Source of the DNA: CAZNDN01 sp964571815
GTDB taxonomy: Bacteria; Fibrobacterota; Chitinivibrionia; Chitinivibrionales; WJKA01
Length of the DNA stretch: 5,221 nucleotides
Assembly (NCBI GenBank): GCA_964571815.1
Contig: CAZNDN010000211.1
Coordinates: 1 to 5,221, forward strand
Direction of reading: 5' to 3'
The position numbers were made by a program, and so were the translations under genes. The notes under the pieces are model-generated. The model made no database searches and had not been told where the DNA came from. It was given only the letters and a program-made list of their open reading frames with translations. Shown here one piece after another: positions 1 to 5,221 of the stretch; position 1 is the first letter of the stretch; each line of letters begins with the position of its first letter.

Positions 1-1975
1 TGAAATACAAAGGGGTGTTGGTCTCCGCCTTGCGCACCGTGATCCGGCGGCCGCCCGATCTCCAGGATCCACTCCGCCAATCCAGCCACCTGCCCCGTGG
101 GAGGTACACTGAACGGGACATTCGGCCTTCTTCGACAAACGGCGCCTGCATGAGCGAAGGTCCCACCAGAAACTGGTCGTCGATCAACTCCGTATTCGTA
201 TCGTCGAACTCATAAAACAAGGGTCGCAGCACCGGATCGCCGTGTTCGGCGGCCGCGAGAAAACAGTTGTACAGGTACGGCAGGAATTTGTACCGCAGGC
301 GCAGATACGAGCGAATGATCCGCAGCGTGCTCCGCGAATAAGCCCACGGCTCCTGGCGCCGCGTCTTCTCGCAGGTGTGGATTCGAAAAAAAGGAAACAG
401 GAAACCGGCTTTCACCCAGTCGATCAGCAATTGCTCTGAGCAATCACCCCCAAAGCCTCCTACATCAGGACCGTTGAATGGGATGCCCGACAATGAGAGA
501 TTGAGCGTGGTGGCGATACTTCCTTTCAGGTTCTCGTAGTTGGAGTAATTGTCGCCGTTCCAGTGTGCGGCGTATTTCTGCGAGCCGGTGAAACCGGAGC
601 GGGAGAGCACGAACGGGCGCCGGTCGGGAGCGGCCTCCAGAAAGCCCCGACGCGTTGCCCGCGCCATGAGCAGAGCATACTGGTTATGGTATGCATTGTG
701 AGGTTCCCTGCCGCCGTTGAAAAGCATGTCCTGATCGGTGATATCACCCGTATTCGGATCGTTCATGTCGATCCAGCACCCGTCAATTCCCACTCGTGCG
801 AGCCCGGCTACCTCCGCGGCCCATGCCTTCCGGCATTGCTCGAGCGTAAAATCGGGAAACGCAGTTTTGTGCGGCCAGACCAGCCCGACATAATCGCTGC
901 CGGCCCTGTTCTTGCACAGGAGTCCCTGATCCCGAAATCTCTCGTAGCATGAGTAACCCTCTTCCACCTTGATGCCGGGATCAACAATGGGCACGACATG
1001 AAATCCCTGCTCCCGGATAGCCCCGATCTCCTTCGGGGGATCGGCGAAATGCTTCTTGTCAAAGGTAAAGAGTTTGAAATTCTCCATGTACTCGATATCC
1101 AGCCAGAGGCCGTCGGCCGGTATCCGATGCCGCCGTACCGCCCGGGTCAGGGTACGAAGGTCTTTCGAGGACTTGTACCCCCAACGGCACTGGTGATAGC
1201 CCAGCGACCACAGCGGCGGCCGTTCCATGGTCCCGGTGAGCGCAGCGAGTTTTCGTGTGAGTTCAGGCAGCGAGGGCCCGTAGAGAAAGAAAAGCGAGAC
1301 CGCCCCGTCTTCGGCGCCGCAGAAAAAGGACGGTTCCCCGAGCCATTGCCCGTTCATGAAATGTCGGCCCTTTCCCCGCGAATCCGAAATACCGATCACC
1401 GAGCGAAATGAGCTGTCGATCAGAATCCCCGCGTACTCCTCTCCCCTCTTGACGATCACGTACGGGATCGAGATATAATCGGGGTCGAAGTGCTTTCGGC
1501 GGATACTTTCTCCACAGTGCACGAAGCAGTCATCCACATTCCAGAACGTATGCACCGCATTGCTCTTCTCCAGGCCGTTGCTCTTCTCTCCCATACCGTA
1601 GAATTTCATTTCCGGTGTCCTTCTCAACCACGCGGTCCATGCCGTCCCGCCCAGACCGATGCCTTTGCCCGGGAGAGACTCAAGAAGCGGGGCTGCATCA
1701 CCGACCGCGAAGCTCAGCGAGCCCTCGTCGGTAAGCACCAGCGACGTACGGGGTACCGGCGGATCGAGATTACGGGAGGGCTTGAAGCAGAGGCCGGCAT
1801 AGCTCCGGTGTCGTCTCCACACGCGCCGGCTTGTACATTGCACCCGCCAGACGCCGTGGCGGTCATGCTGGATATGCACACCGATTGTGCCGGTGCGGTT
1901 GACGAACTTCCCGGAAGGATCACGGGAAAGGAAGTCACAGTTGAACGGGTGTATTGTCCGCTGAAGAAGTTCCAT
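1..1975 (-). CDS. Glycoside hydrolase family 31 (alpha-glucosidase-like), 3' end cut by window edge
   Basis: This frame is open from 1975 down to the left edge, giving 658 codons with no stop, so the C-terminus is missing (GH31 enzymes usually have about 650-800 residues). It is a retaining alpha-glycosidase by family. An N-terminal beta-sandwich spans roughly residues 1-220 (YGMGEKSNG inside it). The catalytic barrel follows: LGYHQCRWGY, then WLDIEYM (Asp293), WIDMNDP with the expected nucleophile Asp403, HWNGDN with the expected acid/base Asp475, FNGPDVGGF (Asp504) and FFRIH (His533). The start of the C-terminal beta domain is seen (PLFYEFDD, LPRGRWLDW). The nucleophile motif reads DMNDP where DMNEP is usual. 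ATG 1975 was chosen as start. Its ribosome site is weak, and an in-frame ATG at 2029 would add 18 residues. The substrate (maltose/starch oligosaccharides, xylosides or others) cannot be told from sequence. The lack of an obvious signal peptide suggests a cytoplasmic enzyme. It is transcribed divergently from the CNNM gene. Confidence 0.93.
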   Translation of the reverse strand, partial: MELLQRTIHPFNCDFLSRDPSGKFVNRTGTIGVHIQHDRHGVWRVQCTSRRVWRRHRSYAGLCFKPSRNLDPPVPRTSLVLTDEGSLSFAVGDAAPLLESLPGKGIGLGGTAWTAWLRRTPEMKFYGMGEKSNGLEKSNAVHTFWNVDDCFVHCGESIRRKHFDPDYISIPYVIVKRGEEYAGILIDSSFRSVIGISDSRGKGRHFMNGQWLGEPSFFCGAEDGAVSLFFLYGPSLPELTRKLAALTGTMERPPLWSLGYHQCRWGYKSSKDLRTLTRAVRRHRIPADGLWLDIEYMENFKLFTFDKKHFADPPKEIGAIREQGFHVVPIVDPGIKVEEGYSCYERFRDQGLLCKNRAGSDYVGLVWPHKTAFPDFTLEQCRKAWAAEVAGLARVGIDGCWIDMNDPNTGDITDQDMLFNGGREPHNAYHNQYALLMARATRRGFLEAAPDRRPFVLSRSGFTGSQKYAAHWNGDNYSNYENLKGSIATTLNLSLSGIPFNGPDVGGFGGDCSEQLLIDWVKAGFLFPFFRIHTCEKTRRQEPWAYSRSTLRIIRSYLRLRYKFLPYLYNCFLAAAEHGDPVLRPLFYEFDDTNTELIDDQFLVGPSLMQAPFVEEGRMSRSVYLPRGRWLDWRSGSWRSGGRRITVRKAETNTPLYF

Positions 1976-2082
1976 CGGCTCGATCCGTGAGAAGTGTGGT
2001 ACGCATGCGCTCAGGCCGGTGCCGAGCATTCCCCGAACCCAACGATTCGGGCAGGGACGCCTTCTTACAAGGAAGACGGAGG

Positions 2083-2105
2083 AAAAAGCCGGTTTCGAAG
2101 CCGGC
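2083..2105 (-). terminator. Terminator-like hairpin or operator palindrome in the GH31 upstream region
   Basis: Bases 2088-2105 form a near-perfect 18-base inverted repeat (GCCGGTTTC / GAAGCCGGC, one wobble pair). Read on the minus strand it is a GC-rich stem directly followed by five T (complement of the A run 2083-2087), the form of a rho-independent terminator. It lies about 110 bases upstream of the GH31 start on the same strand, so it could attenuate or insulate transcription into that gene. The central CG of the palindrome would equally suit a dimeric repressor operator of the LacI type. The structure is seen directly; either role is inferred. Confidence 0.45.
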
Positions 2106-2119
2106 GAAAGAAAATAAAT

Positions 2120-2129
2120 CCGACGTCGG
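2120..2129. repeat. Perfect 10-base palindrome in the divergent intergenic region
   Basis: CCGACGTCGG is a perfect inverted repeat 14 bases from the larger palindrome at 2088-2105, separated by an A-rich stretch (2106-2119). Its place between two divergent genes fits a regulator half-site pair, but ten bases of GC-rich palindrome can arise by chance in this composition. Confidence 0.25.
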
Positions 2130-2188
2130 CCCGGCTTCCCCCTGGTCTCGCCCCACGACACGCTGTTTCCGCATGTATTTTGCAACTT

Positions 2189-2203
2189 CCCCGGACCGCG
2201 GGG
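2189..2203 (+). repeat. GC stem-loop in the leader of the CNNM gene
   Basis: CCCCG (2189-2193) pairs with CGGGG (2199-2203) around a five-base loop, ending 43 bases before the ATG at 2247. No T run follows, so it is not an intrinsic terminator in the plus direction. It may be a leader structure of the CNNM transcript or a chance GC pairing. Confidence 0.3.
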
Positions 2204-2246
2204 GCGGCGATGCGCTCTGTGCGTTCGCTCCGGAAGAGCACACGAT

Positions 2247-3256
2247 ATGTATTTGTTGCTGACCTATCTCCTGCTGGCCATCGGCGTTTCCTTTTACTGC
2301 TCTATCATGGAAGCGGTCCTTCTCAGCGTGACTCCTTCCTACATTGCCATGCTCAGCGAGCGGCATCCCGTTCCAGGCGAAATACTCAAGAGGCTCAAAA
2401 ACGACATCAACAGGCCCCTGTCGGCGATTCTGAGTCTCAACACAATCGCCCACACGGTGGGCGCGGCGGGCGTGGGTGCACAGGCGCAGCGGCTGTTCGG
2501 CGATGTCTACGTGGCGGCAACATCGGCAATCCTTACGTTCCTGATTCTCGTGCTCTCCGAAATCATACCCAAAACACTGGGCGCACGCTACTGGCGTGGA
2601 CTCGCCCGTTTCTCCGCGCGGCCGCTTCAGGTGATGGTGTTTACGATGTACCCTTTCGTGATGCTCTCGCGTATGCTTACCGGCATGATCGGCGGCGGGA
2701 AACGCTCGATCTCTTTCAGCCGCGAAGAGTTGCTGGCACAGGCCGACCTGGGACACGCGGAAGGAATTCTTGCCGAAAAGGAATCGAGGGTGTTCAAGAA
2801 CCTGATTCGATTCGATTCGCTGAGGGCGCGCGATATCATGACACCGCGTGTCGCGGTCGTGGCATTCCCCCGGGATGCCCTTCTGGACGAAGTCTCTTCG
2901 CGGGTCGAGGAAGTACGCTTCTCGCGGCTGCCGCTCTACCATGAAAGCAAGGACAATATCACCGGATACGTGCTCAAACACGACCTGCTCTTGAGCATCG
3001 CCCGCGGTGAATCGGGAAAACGGATGCAGGATTTCCGGCGCGAGATCAAGATGCTCCCTAACCTTCTGCGTCTGGGCAGCCTCCTGGAGCAGCTCCTGGA
3101 GCGACAGGAGCCGATTGCGGCCCTTCTGGACGAATACGGCGGATTCTCCGGTATCGTCACCCTCGAAGATATCGTGGAGACGCTTCTGGGCATGGAGATT
3201 GTCGATGAGATAGACACCGTTGAAGACATGCAGGCCATGGCCAGACAACGGTGGAA
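2247..3256 (+). CDS. CNNM (DUF21) and CBS-pair membrane protein, C-terminus lost in assembly gap
   Basis: 336 residues are readable before the N run. The N-terminal CNNM domain has about four hydrophobic segments (roughly 1-22, 57-78, 88-110, 124-146) and the hallmark SEIIPKTLG at 104-112. A first CBS motif follows, with DIMTPR at 196-201 and RLPLYHESKDNITGYV at 227-242. The second has the typical LLDEYGGFSGIVTLEDIVE ending near 311. The last readable residues, EIDTVEDMQAMARQRW, resemble the normal end of short family members that lack the C-terminal CorC/HlyC domain, so probably only a few to about 20 residues are missing. Relatives (CorB/CorC, the hemolysin TlyC-like group, CNNM) are linked to Mg2+ transport or homeostasis, with CBS domains binding adenine nucleotides. 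The old name hemolysin is not good evidence of toxin activity. The start is supported by GGAAGAG at 2232-2238, eight bases before ATG, and by the immediate hydrophobic segment. It may be co-transcribed with the Fe-S genes beyond the gap. Confidence 0.9.
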
Positions 3257-3356
3257 NNNNNNNNNNNNNNNNNNNNNNNNNNNNNNNNNNNNNNNNNNNN
3301 NNNNNNNNNNNNNNNNNNNNNNNNNNNNNNNNNNNNNNNNNNNNNNNNNNNNNNNN
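3257..3356. other. Assembly gap (100 N)
   Basis: Exactly 100 undetermined bases, the conventional size for a scaffold gap of unknown length. It removes the end of the CNNM gene, any spacer, and about the first 35-40 codons of the SufC-like gene including the first half of its Walker A loop. Those missing parts need more than 100 bases (at least about 110 for the SufC N-terminus plus the CNNM tail), so the true gap is probably longer than shown. Confidence 0.98.
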
Positions 3357-3977
3357 GCCGGGAAATCGACGCTGGCATCGACGATCATGGGCCTTTCGGG
3401 CTACCGGCATTACTCCGGCTCTATTCTCCTGGATCAGGAGCCGATCGACGATCTGTCGATCCGGGAGAGAGCCTCACGGGGCGTAACGATGGCGTGGCAG
3501 GAGCCCGCACGATTCGAGGGTATCTCCGTGCGAAGCTTTGTCACACTGAATACACCGGAAGAGAAGCGGGAGGAAGCCGCGCGAGAGGCGCTGGCGGCCG
3601 TGGGGTTTGACCCCGATGCATATCTCGATCGCAGGGTTGACAAGACCCTCTCCGGCGGAGAGCGAAAGCGTATCGAGCTGGCGTCGATCCTGACCATGCA
3701 CCCCCGGCTCGTGCTCATGGACGAACCGGATTCGGGAATCGACATCGAGGCGCTTCAGCGCATTTTCGAAGTGGTAGAAATGCTGAAGAGCAAAGGAGTG
3801 ACCGTTCTTCTGATCACGCACAGCGGGGCGGTGTTGGAGCGAGCCGACCATGCATTTCTACTCTGTTGCGGAAGGGTCGTGGAAAAAGGGGCGGTAAACA
3901 AGATAGAACATTTCTTCAATGACCGGTGTATTCCGTGCGACCACAAGAACAGGCCGGAGAAGACAGGCAATGAGTGA
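3357..3977 (+). CDS. sufC: SufC-type Fe-S assembly ABC ATPase (SmsC-like), N-terminus lost in assembly gap
   Basis: 206 residues are readable. The segment opens in the middle of Walker A (AGKST). It continues with a Q-loop region (MAWQEP near 3489), the ABC signature LSGGERKRIE (from 3648), Walker B with SufC-like D-loop (LVLMDEPDSGIDIEAL, Asp codon at 3720) and the H-loop LLITHS (His codon at 3819). The DEPDSGIDI stretch and lack of a transporter permease next door identify SufC rather than a transport ATPase. In the family SufC is a cytosolic ATPase that binds the SufB/SufD scaffold and drives cluster assembly. A CxxC motif (RCIPCDHKN, Cys codons 3927 and 3936) sits in the C-terminal tail. 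E. coli SufC lacks such a tail, and I recall similar tails in compact archaeal-type SufC proteins. The stop overlaps the next gene by 8 bases. About 35-40 N-terminal residues are missing compared with the usual 245-250. Confidence 0.92.
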   Translation, partial: AGKSTLASTIMGLSGYRHYSGSILLDQEPIDDLSIRERASRGVTMAWQEPARFEGISVRSFVTLNTPEEKREEAAREALAAVGFDPDAYLDRRVDKTLSGGERKRIELASILTMHPRLVLMDEPDSGIDIEALQRIFEVVEMLKSKGVTVLLITHSGAVLERADHAFLLCCGRVVEKGAVNKIEHFFNDRCIPCDHKNRPEKTGNE

Positions 3978-4911
3978 TACGCAACGGCTGATAGACGAGC
4001 TTTACGCTGCCGCCGGGCAGCAGTGCGTCACGGCACCCGATGTTGCTCATGTTGAGATACACGGCAACGAAATACTCGGCGTGCACGCGGTGGAAGGGCT
4101 GGCCGTCGATGCGCGGCCGGAGGGTGACGTGCTGGATGTCACCATGCGGATAGCGGACAATGCTTGGATTGTGCAGCCGATACGTGTCTGTTTCGGCATG
4201 CTGGGGCAGCAGGGGCGCCAGGAGATCAACATGCACGTGGTGGTCGGAAGCAATGCCCGGGCCGCGGTGCTCGCGGCATGCACCTTCCCCAACGCACGCG
4301 GTATCGAGCACGTAATGAAAGCCGATATCACCATCCGGCGGGGCGCCCACTACGCTTACTATGAACGGCATGTCCACGGCGGCGAAGGCGGCGTGGAGGT
4401 GGTACCGCGAACCGAGGTGGTGCTGGAAGAAGAGGCTTCGTTTCAGACGGATTTCGAGGTGATTCGAGGCAGGGCCGGGAAAATCGATCTCGAATACGAT
4501 GCGCGGTGTATGAAAAACAGTGTGCTTACCATGACCGCCCGGATCAGCGGGCGCGACGACGACGCGATCAAGGTGCACGAGAAAGCGCACCTGGAGGGAG
4601 AATATGCCCGGGGGGCCCTCACCACCAACGTGGCCGTCATTGGACGGGCACAGGCCGACATTCGCAACACCCTCATCGCATCGGCCCCCTACGCCCGCGG
4701 CCACGTGGACTGTAAGGAGATAATCAGAGACCGGGCCGTGGCCCGTGCGGTGCCGATTGTTGAAGTTCGAGACCCCAGGGCGCACGTAACCCACGAAGCC
4801 GCTCTGGGAAGCGTGGATTCGAAGCAGCTTCAGACACTCATGGCCCGGGGGTTGAGCGAAGAAGCGGCAACGGAGCTGATCATCGAAGGCATGCTTCAGC
4901 CCGCGGGGTAG
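3970..4911 (+). CDS. sufB: Compact SufB/SufD-family Fe-S cluster scaffold (SmsB-like)
   Basis: A complete protein of 313 residues, much shorter than E. coli SufB (495) or SufD (423). It retains the family's beta-helix core (about 60-250) and helical C-terminus. The C-terminal part aligns by eye with SufB: Cys248 in GHVDCKE corresponds to E. coli SufB Cys405, and His275-Glu276 in VTHEAALG to SufB His433-Glu434 (spacing 28 against 29 residues). SufD has SHGAT at this place, so the protein is SufB-like in its key positions. The ending GLSEEAATELIIEGML matches the SufB GISEEDA-type helix. In the family this subunit binds SufC and holds the nascent Fe-S cluster. ATG 3970 was chosen because GGAG at 3956-3959 lies ten bases before it and the product starts with a family-like helix. 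A start at 3919 would overlap SufC by 59 bases. The ATGAGTGA overlap implies translational coupling with sufC. No second scaffold gene follows, as expected for the minimal SmsCB arrangement. Confidence 0.9.
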   Translation: MSDTQRLIDELYAAAGQQCVTAPDVAHVEIHGNEILGVHAVEGLAVDARPEGDVLDVTMRIADNAWIVQPIRVCFGMLGQQGRQEINMHVVVGSNARAAVLAACTFPNARGIEHVMKADITIRRGAHYAYYERHVHGGEGGVEVVPRTEVVLEEEASFQTDFEVIRGRAGKIDLEYDARCMKNSVLTMTARISGRDDDAIKVHEKAHLEGEYARGALTTNVAVIGRAQADIRNTLIASAPYARGHVDCKEIIRDRAVARAVPIVEVRDPRAHVTHEAALGSVDSKQLQTLMARGLSEEAATELIIEGMLQPAG

Positions 4912-5060
4912 CCCGCCCTCGCCCGCCTGGGAGACCACCAAAGCCGGGAAATGGCGCCTCTGTCGCGGGAATGCACTTCGCTGTTTCGATCGGATCAGGT
5001 TTATCAACAGCAAACAAACTGTTTCCACAACCGGTATCATACTTGTGGCTGCCGCCCAGT

Positions 5061-5096
5061 TTGACTATATTTAGTTTATGTAGTGTAGCTTATAGA
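5061..5096 (+). promoter_or_regulatory. Candidate promoter for the secreted-protein gene
   Basis: An AT-rich island of about 40 bases stands out in GC-rich surroundings. TTGACT at 5061-5066 is five of six to the sigma-70 -35 box. The -10 element is uncertain: TGTAGC at 5084-5089 has the right 17-base spacing but is poor, while TATAGA at 5091-5096 is better but spaced 24 bases. Either would put the transcript start near 5096-5103, upstream of the leader hairpin and ribosome site. Confidence 0.4.
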
Positions 5097-5101
5097 ACCA
5101 T

Positions 5102-5122
5102 TGCCGCGGGCTACCCTCGGCA
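5102..5122 (+). repeat. Stem-loop in the 5' leader of the secreted-protein gene
   Basis: TGCCG (5102-5106) pairs with CGGCA (5118-5122). After one C-T mismatch, GGG (5108-5110) pairs with CCC (5114-5116) around a CTA loop. It lies between the candidate promoter and the ribosome site at 5129-5134, so it would sit near the 5' end of the mRNA. No T run follows, so it is not an intrinsic terminator. A role in mRNA stability or post-transcriptional control is inferred only. Confidence 0.45.
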
Positions 5123-5143
5123 GGTTACAAGGAGAAATTCGTT

Positions 5144-5221
5144 ATGAACAAACTATTCTCGTTTCGCGTACTGATTCCCGCGACATGCACGGTTCTGGCC
5201 GCCGTCACACTCCACGCCCAA
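5144..5221 (+). CDS. Secreted or envelope protein, N-terminal fragment with signal peptide
   Basis: Only the first 26 codons are in the window; the gene runs off the right edge. The product begins MNKLFSFRV, followed by a hydrophobic core (LIPATCTVLAAVTL) and a likely signal peptidase I site after HA in LHAQ at the very edge. There is one Cys in the core but no clear lipobox at the end, so Sec export by signal peptidase I is favoured over a lipoprotein. The start is well supported by AAGGAG at 5129-5134, nine bases before ATG, and by the promoter-like island upstream. The mature function cannot be told. It follows the Fe-S genes by 232 bases and appears to have its own transcription start. 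Confidence 0.75.
   Translation, partial: MNKLFSFRVLIPATCTVLAAVTLHAQ

Noticed and set aside
563..1990. Plus-strand open frames at 563-952, 998-1411 and 1490-1990
   Set aside because: All lie antisense to the GH31 gene and their translations show no family resemblance.
1976..2029. Upstream ATG (2029) for the GH31 gene
   Set aside because: It has no better ribosome site at proper spacing (GGGGA abuts the ATG) and adds residues with no family match; it remains possible.
1994..2944. Plus-strand 316-codon open frame
   Set aside because: Out of frame with the CNNM gene, with Arg-rich low-complexity translation and no domain.
1935..3410. Minus-strand 491-codon open frame
   Set aside because: It runs through the N gap and is antisense to the clear CNNM gene, with low-complexity His/Arg-rich composition and no recognisable domain.
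3919..3969. Upstream start for the SufB-like protein
   Set aside because: It would add an Arg/Thr-rich stretch unlike family N-termini and overlap SufC by 59 bases, while ATG 3970 has a good ribosome site.
2247..3977. Single 576-residue CNNM-SufC fusion protein
   Set aside because: The frame is joined only through 100 N, the CNNM part ends like a complete family member, and SufC lacks its N-terminus. Two genes with a gap is far more likely.
5006..5023. AACAG/CTGTT hairpin as terminator of the Fe-S operon
   Set aside because: Only five weak pairs around an eight-base loop and no T run after it; not enough to call a terminator.
3916..5040. Minus-strand 374-codon open frame
   Set aside because: Antisense to the SufB-like gene, which has strong family motifs; long open antisense frames are common in GC-rich coding DNA.
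1..5221. tRNA, rRNA, CRISPR array, insertion sequence or transposase
   Set aside because: No cloverleaf, regular repeat-spacer pattern, terminal repeats or transposase motifs were seen on either strand.

Overview
The window looks like a draft or metagenome-assembled scaffold from a bacterium with moderately high GC (high GC in third codon positions in all genes). A run of exactly 100 N at 3257-3356 is typical of a scaffolding placeholder. The lineage cannot be fixed from this sequence. The mix of a GH31 glycosidase, a short CNNM/CBS membrane protein and a compact SufC-SufB pair would suit an anaerobic fermenter such as a free-living spirochaete, but that is only a low-confidence guess.

Layout. 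(1) Positions 1-1975, minus strand: a glycoside hydrolase family 31 gene whose C-terminal end runs off the left edge. (2) Positions about 1976-2246: a divergent intergenic region with several inverted repeats, one of which resembles a rho-independent terminator when read on the minus strand. (3) Positions 2247-3256, plus strand: a CNNM (DUF21) plus CBS-pair membrane protein whose last residues fall in the gap. (4) Positions 3257-3356: the N gap. (5) Positions 3357-3977, plus strand: a SufC-type ABC ATPase whose N-terminus is lost in the gap. (6) Positions 3970-4911, plus strand: a compact SufB/SufD-family scaffold overlapping the ATPase by 8 bases. (7) Positions 4912-5143: an intergenic stretch with an AT-rich promoter-like island and a strong hairpin in the leader of the next gene. 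(8) Positions 5144-5221, plus strand: the start of a secreted-protein gene, cut by the window edge.

How they work together. The SufC-like ATPase and the single SufB-like protein form the core of a minimal SUF-type iron-sulfur cluster machinery, of the SMS (SmsCB) kind. No SufD, SufS, SufE/SufU or SufA gene is visible around them. The CNNM protein lies just upstream on the same strand and may share their transcript, but the gap prevents proof. The GH31 enzyme is divergent and belongs to carbohydrate catabolism. It has no evident functional tie to the Fe-S genes.

The 2247-3977 reading frame that runs through the N gap would give a CNNM-SufC fusion. This is an artefact and the two proteins are annotated separately.
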